Below, piece by piece: positions 12,401-22,953 of a stretch of 64,000 bases of DNA (positions are counted from its first letter, which is position 1; the number at the start of each line of letters is the position of its first letter). A program made the translations under genes and the position numbers. Source of the stretch: Pisolithus tinctorius. Its lineage: Eukaryota > Basidiomycota > Agaricomycetes > Boletales > Pisolithaceae. The stretch spans positions 372,001-436,000 of the forward strand of contig JANFAH010000014.1 in NCBI GenBank assembly GCA_024663395.1, written 5' to 3'. The notes beneath the pieces were generated by a model. It made no database searches. It was not told the DNA's origin and was given only the letters and a program-made list of their open reading frames with translations.

Positions 12401-13180
12401 GGCCCCATCCGGATGTAGACATAGCCAGACTTGCCAGCTTGCAGCTGCAGCCTCTGCCATCCGCTCCTCGTTCCCTTCCGTGTCTGCCATGTCGAACGCG
12501 CCCAAGAGACCCGCGTCGAATCTGTCAAGGGCGGTTTTGAGCAAGGCGAGGCGGATGTCCCATGAAGATACTGGTTTGATGGCTGGCGAGAGGAACCGCG
12601 TGAGCAGGTGGAGAGTGCGACCTTGGGCGGAGAGTGAGGGCGTAGTCGACGCTATCGAGGCCAGGATCACATGTGCAGACGAATCGAGAGAGGGTAGTAA
12701 GGGTACAAGGAGCGTATGTGCGCGAATATATTTTCCACGGAACGTAGTCGTAGATTGGGTCCTGAACACATAGTTCAGCGGTGCCGTGTCGCCTGTGAGA
12801 TCGAGCAGAAGTTGGGGGGCCTGGTTAGCAGACGCCGATTCGAAGTCACCAAAATCGTCGTCATCGCCGTCGTCGAGTGAGGACACAGCGATGGTCGCAG
12901 GCCCCGTGCTAGTATTCCCTCTGTCCCCCCGTTCATTACCTTTGCTGGTCTTCGAGGATTCCAGCGTGTCTAGCACATCCCCAAGCTCGTGCCGGTCAAC
13001 ACCCAGATCAACCCATCGCGTCTCCCACAGCTTTTCGTCGTTCGCGACTCGCTGCGCAGCCCGGCTGACTCTGGCGTATCTCGCAACATCTGGGATGGAA
13101 AGGTGCGTCAATATCAAGACATGAAGGTCAGCGGGAAGGCGCCCAATGAATCGTGATGCTGGTTTGCTAGCTTGCAGCAT
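9408..13180 (-). CDS. RCY1: Recyclin-like F-box protein with Sec10 domain
   Basis: Eleven exons (13180-12288, 12232-12082, 11990-11752, 11678-11555, 11483-10636, 10559-10418, 10315-10190, 10131-9935, 9867-9765, 9703-9575, 9515-9408) give 1019 aa. The N-terminal F-box reads GRLPADLHVLILTHLSIPD. The C-terminal half matches the Sec10-like region of yeast Rcy1 and S. pombe Pof6 (EPHMDDYLDDELDELKRTFE, FTDVLLLPVTIVPRAVGA, LLQFFELVHIGDTI). Rcy1 binds Skp1 and works in endosome recycling. The protein ends CVVC, a CaaX-type prenylation box, as known for Rcy1. An in-frame TGA directly precedes the ATG, fixing the start. A low-complexity acidic stretch sits mid-protein. The intron at 10189-10132 starts with GC. 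Confidence 0.88.
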
Positions 13181-13365
13181 TCAGGGCCAAGTCTTGGCTC
13201 ACTTGAACGCCAGCAGCCAGCTTCCGACTTGAAACAAGTACGCAGGTACCACACAGGTACGAGTACATATCTAACGACAAATGTTCATTCCGCGATACAA
13301 TATTGTGCCAATCTCCTCTACATGACTGTGATACATATCTTGTCTACTTGGGTGTGTGCGATTAC

Positions 13366-15211
13366 TTATTTCTGTTTGTACAACGAACGACCAGTCATAT
13401 CTACCACAACGTCAGTTAGGAGGCAAGAGAGCGTCAATGAACGTCATCCACTCACCCTCGGGTTGAGGAAGGCCCATAAGTGCCAACACAGTCGGCGCAA
13501 CGTCAGCAAGGGCACCTGGCTCTTCTACATTCTCGCTCTCCTCGACGTCTTGAATGAACTCATGTTCGGTTCCGGTCATGATGAAGGGGACCTTGTTCGT
13601 CGTGTGAGCCGTATGCGGTGCACCCGTCTCGGGGTTGATCATCTGCTCCGCATTGCCGTGGTCGGCCGTAATCAAGAGAACGTATCCCGCCTTCTCGCAC
13701 GCGTCATAAATCGTCCCGACTGCCTTGTCGGTTGCCGTGATGGCCTTGACAGCCGCTTCATACACCCCAGTGTGTCCGACCATGTCCGGAGGCGCAAAGT
13801 TACACATCACGAACTCGTGCTTCTTGGTCAGGAGAACCTCTGCGACTTTGTCCGCCACACCCTGTGCGCTCATCTCCGGCTGCAAGTCGTACGTAGCGAC
13901 CTTGGGGGATGGGATCATGTGGCGTTCTTCGCTGGGGAATTGCTTTTCCACACCACCATTGAAGAAGAACGTCACGTGCGCGTATTTCTCCGTTTCAGCG
14001 ATATGGGCTTGCGAGACACCCTCTTTCGAAAGCCACTCTGCGAGCACGTTGGTCATCGCTTGTGGAGGGAACGCGACGTGGAACGGGAACTCGGCCTTGT
14101 ACTTCGACATGGTCGCGATGTGCTGCGGGAAGGCATGAGCGAATGAAGGATCAGCCGGTACAAACCTGGGCTCACAAGGTCCATGGGGACGTGGACTTCA
14201 ACTGGCTTGTCAGGCAAACCAAGTACGGATACAATTTCGCGCATGCGGTCTGAGCGATAGTTGAAGAAGAATAGTGTGTCCCCGTCCTTGATACGTGCCT
14301 CATCGCCGTTGACGATGATCGGTTTGAAGAACTCATCGGTTTCGTCTTTGGCGTAACGCTCCTCGATTGTCTTGAGGACGTCGTTCGTCTCTTCGCCTTT
14401 GCCATCGACAATACCCTCGATCGCAACTTTGATGCGTTCCCAGCGTTTGTCACGGTCCATGGCGTAGTACCGCCCGACGACGGTAGCGAGTTTGCCATAG
14501 GATTCCGACTTGAGGAAGTCGAGCAATTCCTCCGCGTATCCCTCGGCGGATCTGGGGGCGGTATCCCGACCGTCACCGAAGAAGTGTATGTAAGTGTTGG
14601 GGACACCTTGCTCTTTTGCAGTTTCTAGCAGGGCCTTGAGGTGGCGAATGTGGGAGTGGACACCACCGTCAGACACCTGGGGGGATAAAGCGGGAAATGT
14701 GGTCGGCTCAGGGACATGATTGTGACGTTGGGACTAAGACATACTAGTCCTAGCAAATGAAGCCTGCCGTTGCCCTCTCTAGCCTGTTTCATACTGGCAA
14801 GAATGGTCTCATTCTTGTGGAACTGTCGCTTGGCGATGGACACGTCAATCCTGACGATGTCCTGCCAGACGACGCGGCCAGCGCCAATGTTAAGGTGTCT
14901 AATATGGGTACAGGGATGAAAATGAACGCAAGAGGAGGCGCAAAGGAGTACATACCCGACTTCGGAGTTGCCCATAAGGCCGTCACTGAGACCCACAGCG
15001 TTACCATGGGCGTATAAGGTGCGATAGGCGTAATTTTTGGCAAGGGTATCCATGTTGGTGGTATCTGCTGCGTCGATGGCATCACCTTTCATTCCCTTCT
15101 CTGGGGCTACACCCCAACCATCGTGTACGCTGCACACAGGCGTGAAGACAGGTCTCGCTGACAGTAGAAACGAACGTACATGAGGCACACCTTGTTCTTG
15201 ACTTGAACCAT
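13366..15211 (-). CDS. gpmI: Cofactor-independent phosphoglycerate mutase
   Basis: Interconverts 3- and 2-phosphoglycerate in glycolysis; two-manganese alkaline-phosphatase-fold enzyme. Six exons (15211-15180, 15129-14956, 14898-14745, 14676-14176, 14122-13456, 13400-13366) give 520 aa, the usual length. Motifs: VHDGWGVAPE near the start, GNSEVGHLNIGAGRVVWQD with the catalytic Ser, VSDGGVHSH, HFFGDGRDTAPRSA, VVGRYYAMDRDKRWER, FNYRSDRMREI, NFAPPDMVGHTGV, LLITADHGNAEQM. The C-terminus reads EDMTGRSLYKQK after the last short exon. It shares a 201-base promoter region with the uL14 gene on its right. Confidence 0.95.
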
Positions 15212-15288
15212 GTCAGCTCGGGAGAGGCGGAAGCAAAGACAGTCCGGGTTTTTATCTTTTTCTGATAAGCCCCGACTATCTATATCTG

Positions 15289-15312
15289 CACGTGACTGTC
15301 TATCCACGTGAC
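15289..15312. promoter_or_regulatory. Paired CACGTGAC E-box elements
   Basis: Two copies of cacgtgac (15289-15296 and 15305-15312) lie as direct repeats in the 201-base bidirectional spacer between gpmI and the uL14 gene. CACGTG is the core site of bHLH factors (Cbf1/Tye7 class). Regulatory role is inferred from position and repetition. Confidence 0.45.
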
Positions 15313-15412
15313 CGGCTATCGGCAATCTCCGAATGAACTGTACAGTTTTGATTTGCCACTGCGAAACCTTGGCTGGGCCGACGCCGGCGCTGTATTCAAC
15401 GATCCGAACGAC

Positions 15413-16065
15413 ATGGCGAAGAAAGAAAAGCGTGCGTCGTTGTTGTAGTCGTTTTATTTACCTCCACTGACTTGGTCCACACAGTTGGCGCGACCGGCAA
15501 GAAGTACCGCCTCACACTTGGTCTGCCTGTCGGGGCCGTCTTAAATTGCGCCGACAACAGCGGTGCCAAGTCCCTATTCCTCATCGAACCATATGGTTTC
15601 GGTGCACGTCTTAATCGTCTGCCAGACGCCGGTGTGGGCGACATGGTTGTCGCATCCGTTAAGAAGGGCAAGCCAGAACTAAGGAAGAAGAGTGAGTGTC
15701 CACTTATCCGCCTCGATCGGTTCGCGGTTGCGGTTATTGATGCAGTGATATCCAGCTATGCCCATAGTGGTCGTCCGCCAGCGCAAATCTTGGCGGCGAC
15801 GAGACGGTGTTTTCCTCTACTTCGAGGTGTGTTACTACTAGTCACACATTCGCCAGCTCACCCTTGATGGTGTAGGACAACGCCGGGGTGATCGTCAACA
15901 ACAAAGGAGACATGAAAGGTTCCGTCATCGTTGGACCCGTAGCAAAAGAATGCGTACGTGGTCCATTTTCTGTAGTGTGAGTGACGACAACTGACGATCG
16001 TACGACAACGATATCAGGCCGATCTATGGCCCCGTATCGCAGCAAAAGCTGGCACAGTAGTATAA
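15413..16065 (+). CDS. RPL23: 60S ribosomal protein uL14 (L23)
   Basis: Five exons (15413-15431, 15485-15691, 15756-15826, 15876-15953, 16018-16065) encode 140 aa, normal for uL14. It reads through [80 protein letters not shown] and [10 protein letters not shown], the signature of eukaryotic L23, which sits near the factor-binding face of the large subunit. The first coding exon is only 19 nt. Junction 2/3 gives Lys-Thr-Met where Lys-Val-Met or Lys-Ala-Met is common. Confidence 0.95.
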
Positions 16066-16472
16066 CACCGCGTTGTAACTCTTTGGCACCACCCTCTCGA
16101 CGACACTTTTTTCCCCTTCTCTCCACATGTGCATGTCTACATAAGTCGCTCGCGCTATGCTATGATAATCATGAGCTCCATGTACGACCCTGGCTCCGCG
16201 TGACTGACCGGTCGATATTGTGGTGTCGCCTCACGACACGGGCCGATATGACGTCTTCCGGTGGTGCACTCACCAACTGTTAAGTCAGCGTGCGCAGTGT
16301 GGTGTTGTGCAGGGGTGGCGTCGACTGCGTATTTGAGTGCTATTTAGCATGTGTTGAGTTGACGTAAACAAAAGCGTAATCGAGGTAATCGCAGCGCAGC
16401 GCAGCCACTGCCTTGTCATAGGGTGTCAAGCCTTAACCACACATTCGAGTCTCTGACAACTGACCGCCAACC
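16066..16472. other. Spacer between RPL23 and SEC14
   Basis: Holds the RPL23 3-prime region and the SEC14 promoter; no gene or repeat recognised. Confidence 0.5.
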
Positions 16473-17616
16473 ATGTCCTCCACAAACCAAGCAAGTGTCA
16501 GCCCGATGCCCCCAGGAGTCACCAATCCCAACTACAAACCGTTGCCAGGGCGTTTGGGCAACTTGACGGCTGCCCAGCAGCACGCACTGGATACGCTGAG
16601 GGGGGAACTCGAGGCAGAGGGTCATTTCGTTCCACAGAGGATGGATGATGCGACGTTGCTGAGGTAGGTCCTCTATGCTACGCTGGAGATCGTGTGCGAT
16701 CGTCCGTCCACCGGATCCCATCGCCCATCGCGTGCGATGGATGTTTTGATGAGGACGTGGTTCATTAATGACGTTCCTAAATTACAGATTCCTGCGGGCT
16801 CGTAGATTCGACGTTGCGAAAGCAAAGGCCATGTTGATAGCCGCTGAACAGTGGAGAAAAGAATTCGGGATCGACGATCTCATGAAGTCCGTGCTTCTCA
16901 TCTGTTCCTGCTTTCTCCGGAGTCACTCATCCTCTCCCCCGTTTTCTGTGCTGCAGGAACTTCAAATTCACGGAGAAAGAAAGTGTAGACGAGTACTATC
17001 CACAGTACTACCACAAGACGGACAAGGTACGCTTGTGACTTTTTCACGTTGTCGTCGTTTTTGTCATTAATGACCCTCTCGTGAACTCTAGGACGGCCGA
17101 CCGATATACATAGAGCGCCTGGGCAAGCTGGATATTGATGCTCTGTACCGTTTGACCACAAAAGACCGTCAACTGAAGCGTTTCGTGTTGGAGTACGAGC
17201 GGTTCCTCGCAGAGCGCCTTCCTGCGTCTTCCAAGGCTATCGGACACCCCGTCGAAACTTCATGCACCATCCTTGACCTGAAAGGAGTCTCTATGACCAG
17301 CTTCTACGGGGTCAAAGATTACGTCCGTGAGACCGCTAAAATCGGGCAAGATCGGTATCCAGAGTGCATGGGTAAATTCTACATCATCAATGCACCTTGG
17401 GCATTCTACGCTGTATGGACGGTGATTAAGCCCTGGCTGGACGAGGTAACAGTATCCAAGATTGATATCCTGAGTTCAAGCTACGAAGACAAGTTGCTAG
17501 CACAGATCCCGGCAGAGAACCTACCAGCAGATCTTGGGGGGAAGTGTCGGTGTGCTGGCGGGTGCTCGCTCAGTGATGCGGGGCCTTGGAACCCTCAGCA
17601 GAATGGCGAGGCATAA
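16473..17616 (+). CDS. SEC14: Sec14-type phosphatidylinositol/PC transfer protein
   Basis: Cytosolic/Golgi CRAL-TRIO lipid-transfer protein. Four exons (16473-16663, 16788-16886, 16957-17026, 17092-17616) give 294 aa. The N-terminal CRAL-TRIO-N helices read LLRFLRARRFDVAKAKAML, then DEYYPQYYHKTDKDGRPIYI. The lipid-binding lobe has ILDLKGVSMTSFYGVKDYV, YPECMGKFYIINAPWAF, DEVTVSKIDIL and IPAENLPADLGGKC. The C-terminal SLSDAGPWN segment matches yeast Sec14p (304 aa). The start ATG gives a Pro-rich leader usual for fungal Sec14. Intron 1 is 124 bases, longer than its neighbours. Confidence 0.94.
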
Positions 17617-17817
17617 TAGGTTGCTCTCTGATTAGCAGATACACGTGATCACCGCCTTGATACATACAGTATAGAAGAGTTGTATGTGGGTTCCCGAGCA
17701 CAATACCCCCTTTGAATAGGGTACGAAACTGATTGGATGTGTTTGGAGTGAGAACCGTGGTTGGTTGGTGCCAAGTAAGAACGACGTTAGGATACTTTTG
17801 GTCTGACTTCGCAGGAA

Positions 17818-19304
17818 TTACGTTTGTGCAGTGGCCGATATCCGCTCCCCTTGGCTGATGCGCCATATATCGACCCCACCCTCTCCTCCAACACACAACA
17901 TATCTCCTGCCCAATCTACGTCCAAGATTTTCATCCCATCCCATACTCGGAAGCTCGCGATGGCGCTACGCATGCTACGCAAGTCCCATAGGCGAGCAAC
18001 ACCATCATACGAGCCTACCATAACCTGTGGTGCAGTAGAGGTGTGCGGACAGACAAGGCAAGATGGCGTCGCAGGGTGCATGAGCGTCCCGATCGTGCTG
18101 GACAACTCTGACCCACGAAGATCAAAGATCGACACGGTGCGGTCTGTTGACGCTGCCAACAGCATGTTGCCATCGTTCGTCAGAGACAGATCCAGCATCG
18201 GCCGCTCCGGAACGGTCTAGGTGTAAGGAGAGAGAGCAATAACAAGAAAAGATGGCGTGTTTGCATGGTGCGAGGAAAACAAAAAAAGCGGACTTACGAT
18301 GGTGTTCGTGCACACTCCTACTTCGACGTCCCAATGACGGACCGTAGAGTCGAAGCCACAACTGTGTGCATACCGGCCTGAGTTGAGGGCGAAAAGTGCC
18401 TTGGAAACCCGGGCTGTGTGAGACTTGAGAACCGTGGCCGGAGCCTTGTTCTTTGGACGATCATTGCCACCTGTTTTCCGTCTCTTCTTACGGTCTCCGC
18501 TCTCCGGGACTAGGTCGTCCTCAGTTGGGATGGTGGTATCCCAAACGCCAATATTGCCATCCCAAGACGCTGTAAGAAGGGTTGAACCGGTGGAATCTGC
18601 GGTGATAGAGGTCAAAGGTGAGGTATGCAAGTGGAGAGTTGCAAGGGGCTGGGAAGGCCTTGCTGCATCGTCTGCGAGCGATATTTTTGTGAGGCGGGCG
18701 GTCAAATCGTGGGACGCGCTAGCGACAATGTAAGATTGATCGTTCGTATTCGGGCCTGACACGAGGGCGACGGAAGTGACCGGTGCGAGATGCGCGGGTA
18801 TGTCCCGTATACAATTCTGAGAGTGGTCGAATAGGCGGACATGGCCATCATATGACGCTGTCAAAAAGTGTCTCGAGTGATATTTCAGCTGGAAGGTTTT
18901 GGTTTAATAATAATGAAACGGCATACTGGGATATGCTGCACGAAACAGAAGACACCCAGTCTTCATGGGGGAGAGAGGAAAGGCGCTGAGGGGGCAGCAC
19001 AGACTCGAAATATTCGATCTCGAGCGTTTCTTCCTGTTCAAAAAGTCAAAAATCTGGCGAGAGGACATTCAAAAACGATCGCTCGCACCTCTCCTACGCC
19101 TTTTTCTGCTGTCCATTGGGCAAGACTCGTCCGCAGTATTTCTCCATGGACAAGGAAGTCAAATGGGATGGGGTCCGCCAAGGAGAGGGCCTTGTTGATG
19201 AGTTGGGAGAGCTGGTATCGCCTCCATTCAACCGGTATCATAAACTTTTGAGATGGCAACACATAGCGCGTCTTTGTCGTGAATACGACCGGGTGCGTCG
19301 CCAT
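17818..19304 (-). CDS. YTM1: Ribosome biogenesis protein YTM1/WDR12
   Basis: Component of the PeBoW/Nop7-Erb1-Ytm1 complex needed for 60S maturation; nucleolar. Four exons (19304-19089, 19033-18927, 18871-18298, 18216-17818) give 431 aa. The N-terminal NLE domain reads FTTKTRYVLPSQKFMIPVEW and PFDFLVHGEILRTSLAQW. WD40 repeats follow (LTASYDGHVRLFD, VASASHDLTARL, LLTASWDGNIGVWD, HSCGFDSTVRHWD, LLAASTDRTVSIFDLRG, MVGSYDGVARLWDLRS). The Lys/Arg-rich DRKKRRKTGG insert in the WD region is typical of the family. An in-frame stop upstream fixes the ATG. Divergent from eIF2-alpha with 126 bases between start codons. Confidence 0.94.
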
Positions 19305-19430
19305 CGTTGCCCGTATACCAGTAGCCTAAGTAGCAAGGACTAATATTATTTGACACTAGACTAGTATTACATCAGCAGAGATTATCTTTCACAGCGAGCC
19401 AGTCTGGAGGGACATCGACGTTGACGAGCA

Positions 19431-20649
19431 ATGCGGTACTACGAACCACGGTATCCAGAGGTAGACGAGCTTGTAATGGTGCAAGTGCGCCAAATAGCAG
19501 AGATGGGTGCATACGTCAAACTGGTGGGTTGACCCTTGTCGGTTGTACGGTCTTTTCTGATATTTGCACACAGCTCGAGTATGATAATATCGAGGGAATG
19601 ATCCTTCTTTCCGAATTGTCGCGGAGGCGCATTCGAAGTATACAGAAACTCATTCGAGTCGGCAGGAATGAGGTCGTCGTCGTCCTTCGTGTCGATCGCG
19701 AGAAAGGTTCGCACCAATCTCTGTCATAACAATACTCCACGTCGTGACTCGTCAAACCAACCAGGCTATATCGATCTGTCTAAGCGTCGGGTCTCTCCAG
19801 AAGATATCGTCAAATGCGACGAGCGCTACACAAAATCAAAGACAGTCGCTAGTATCATGCGGCACGTCGCTTCAAAACTGCCTGCCCCAGCGGCAGAAGA
19901 AGGTGTAGATGCGGCGTCAAGTGAGGAAGCAGCCCTCGAAAAACTATACGAAGAAATCGCATGGCCACTTGGCCGAACGTATGGACACCCGTACGATGCG
20001 TTTAAGCTGATGCTCAGGTATGTTTACTATACCTCCCGTACCCTCCTCCATTGCTGAAGCATCGAATGGTGGCAGCGATGCGCAAGCTATACTCGCTACT
20101 CTACCTGCACGACCAAGCGAGGACATCGTCCAAGTCTTGCTTGCAACCATCGCACGTCGCTTGACCCCCCAGCCGATCAAGTTGCGTGCGGATATAGAAC
20201 TGACTTGCTATACGCCAGCGGGCATCGATGCGATCAAACGTGCACTGCGCAAAGGAGAATCACAGAGTACGGAAGCCGTACCCATCAAAGCGAAGCTCGT
20301 CGCGCCGCCGTTGTACGTTCTTAGCACGAATGCAACTGACAAGGTTCGGTTTTTCACACGCTCTGGCTTTCTTCTCTCTGCTAACACTTCTTCAGTATGC
20401 AGCAGTAGACAGACTGGAGCGCGCAATTGAGTCCATACAGGCTTCCATCGAGTCACAGGGTGGAGGCTTGATCGTCAAAATGAAGGCGAGTCCTCGCCAT
20501 GCATTTTCGGGATCTTCCCGCTTATCATTTGCGAACAGGCCAAAGCGGTGTCTGAAACTGAAGAGCAAGACCTTGCACAGCTCATGGCTAAAGCTGGACG
20601 AGAAAATGCTGAAGTATCCGGCGATGAGGACGATGAGGAGGGAGTATAG
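19431..20649 (+). CDS. SUI2: Translation initiation factor eIF2 alpha
   Basis: Alpha subunit of the GTPase complex that delivers initiator tRNA. Six exons (19431-19523, 19574-19706, 19765-20017, 20076-20343, 20396-20485, 20539-20649) give 315 aa (yeast 304). The S1 domain reads [20 protein letters not shown]. The regulatory Ser51 lies in [19 protein letters not shown], so Gcn2-type control should operate. Later blocks are [38 protein letters not shown] and [16 protein letters not shown], with an acidic tail. The intron at 20486-20538 begins GC (gcgagt). An in-frame TGA just upstream supports the short N-terminus. Confidence 0.95.
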
Positions 20650-20873
20650 GAGGATGTTCTTAATGCATCACTATCTCCACATTGACACGTAAACGACTCT
20701 GGAGTGCTCTGCCTTCCTGTGACACACCGCATTCGCAACTATGAATTCACTGCACCCGGGGATTCCGCTCTCGATGCTCGCTCAGCCCAGTTTCCACCTA
20801 GATGTTGGTTTATGCCAACCATTTTGCATAGTATCATACCGCATTAACATACAGGAGGTGAAAGTGTGTGAAT

Positions 20874-21476
20874 CTAGTAAACATATCCGAGGAGTTTTCC
20901 ACCGACGTTTTTGCGGCGGGCCTCCTCGTGATCCATGATACCAGACGATGTTGTCTGCACGATCACAACAGTCCAGCGGGCCAAACAAGCAGTAATTAGC
21001 ACATACCAGTATAATTTTACCGAAACCACGAGCGGGTAGCAGCAAGTTGACCCAGGACTCGATCTGGGTCACCTGTACACTGAACCGTGGGGAGATGACA
21101 CCCGTCTTGTTGAGACGGCCATTTAGTTGTATGACGATCTTTCCTGAGCGGTGATCGTCGATTATCTCGAATTCGCCAATGTAGCCTAGTAATTCGTTAG
21201 GAAAGTGCGTCAGGCAGCAAGGATGCACACTTACCGTGTCTTTGCATGACGCTAAGGAATTTTACGATGACCTTTGATGAAGGTCGGATGAGCACTTGCC
21301 GCTTTCCACGGCGCTCAGCGTTGACGATACTGTTCTGGCGTGAGAAGCTTTAAGTGCTTGGTTGACGACGGTGAGAGGTTCAAGAACCCACAAGGCAGTC
21401 ATTCTAGCTGGGACATCAGCAGACGGCGAAAACGCGCTGACGCGACAGCACATACCAATACGGAGACGCGAACCAT
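20874..21476 (-). CDS. RPS22: 40S ribosomal protein uS8 (S15a/S22)
   Basis: Five coding exons (21476-21456, a 12-nt microexon 21403-21392, 21334-21235, 21185-21007, 20954-20874) give exactly 130 aa, the length of yeast Rps22. It reads MVRVSVL + NDCL + [19 protein letters not shown], then [53 protein letters not shown] and [16 protein letters not shown]. Without the microexon the conserved VLNDxLxSIVNAE segment cannot be formed. Divergent partner of the eS17 gene; 205 bases separate the two ATGs. Confidence 0.94.
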
Positions 21477-21556
21477 TTCGACACGGCGAGGTAATATTGG
21501 TGGGGGATCCGAAGGGCGTTGTAGGAAATCTGGTGGGGAGGCCACCTTGGCCGGGT

Positions 21557-21590
21557 GTGGCTGGGTCAACTGTATAGTAGTCCCAGCCAC
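21557..21590. promoter_or_regulatory. 9-bp inverted repeat in RPS22/RPS17 promoter
   Basis: Arms gtggctggg (21557-21565) and cccagccac (21582-21590) are perfectly complementary, with a 16-base spacer. The element is centred almost exactly midway between the two divergent ribosomal-protein start codons (midpoint about 21579). A dyad bound by a dimeric factor, or read in both directions, is plausible but inferred. Confidence 0.45.
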
Positions 21591-21681
21591 CCCTCGGCAG
21601 TCCCCGCCAACACTCTCAACACTGCACACACCTACAAAACAACACCCCCAGCGACATCCTCGATAGCCAAATCCCGCCGAA

Positions 21682-22293
21682 ATGGTATGACATGCTGTTG
21701 CCATTGTGTACTCCCATCTTAATCGGTTTTATAGGGTCGCGTCCGCACCAAAACCACCAAGAGGGCCTCTCGCATACTCATTGAAAAATAGTGCGCAAGC
21801 CTATCTCCCAGGCCGCATCGGCGTTTCGTCGAGACTGCTAACTGACACGTATGCGACCCAGCTACCCCCGCCTTACACTCGACTTCCATACGAACAAGCG
21901 TATTATCGATGAAGTTGCAGAAGTTCAATCGAAACGTCTCCGCAACAAGATTGCAGGGTTCACGACACATCTGATGAAGCGTATACAGCGTGGACCCGTC
22001 CATGGTATCTCCTTCAAACTCCAAGAGGAGGAGCGGGAGAGGAAGGATAACTACGTTCCCGAGGTCTCTGCCCTCGATACGAGCGCTGCTGGTCTGGATG
22101 TCGATGCTGATACAGAGGTTCGTGTTTTCGTAATCATTTTGCATCGATCACTCACTTGGGTGATGGCGTTTGTTAGTCCATGCTCAAAAGTCTTAACTTT
22201 GACATTACTGTGAACGTTGTTCCTGTGGTCATTCCCCAACCTGAGCGGGGACCCCGTCGGGAGAGGCGTGCAGTACCTGGTGCTGGTCGATGA
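21682..22293 (+). CDS. RPS17: 40S ribosomal protein eS17
   Basis: Four coding exons: 21682-21684 (only the ATG), 21735-21790, 21862-22117, 22177-22293; 143 aa. The protein reads [58 protein letters not shown] and [17 protein letters not shown], then [19 protein letters not shown]; all are eS17 hallmarks. A start codon alone in the first coding exon is common for this gene in fungi. It is a small-subunit structural protein, probably co-expressed with RPS22 from the shared promoter. Confidence 0.94.
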
Positions 22294-22953
22294 TTTTTCA
22301 GTACACGAGAAATGCACACAATGGTGTCAGTATGCCCGATTAACATGCTACATGCTCGCCACACACACCACCCAGCGTCAGTATATGTACTTGAATATGC
22401 CATGTCCTGTCCGACTGCGTTCACGTCGCTTGCCGTTTTGACTGATAGTTGGGTCTACTGTTCAAGATGATTGTATCCCTTGTTCAACGTGCGACTTGCT
22501 GCTCGTGATTGAGGGTCCCAGCCACAAAGGTCAGGTGAGTGGCCATTGACGAAAAGGCTTTTGTACCTTGCTGCATGGTTTTCTGTAAACTCTGTGAACT
22601 TGAGTGGGGTTCTGCTTTTGCAGGTAACACGGATAGTGGTGAATAATCTAGTGGGTCTACTGACGGCAGATTCTCTGCTGCGCCTTCGGTTACGAGGTCG
22701 GGAAATTCTAAATCTGTATTGAAACGCCAACAAATACTTCGTCTTTTTTTCCCCCCCATCCTCTGACAACGCTGACTGCTGGAAGCGAAGACGACATGCA
22801 TCGATGTCCTGCACTCCTTCGGGACAGCAGCTTATCTGTACAGATTCTAGTTTTTTTTCAACAAGGTACTTTCACTAATCGACATATTCGATATATCAGC
22901 CTTTGGGACTCGACCACCATTTGGCGGCCCGACTCAGGGTATCATGCGTCCCT
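22294..22953. other. Spacer left of the hydrophobin cluster
   Basis: Contains an oligo-T/oligo-C run near 22745-22757 and short frames without motifs. No gene recognised. Confidence 0.45.

Noticed and set aside
13172..14146. 324-codon plus-strand open frame
   Set aside because: It is antisense to the phosphoglycerate mutase exons, has no motif of its own, and mirrors the codon pattern of the real gene.
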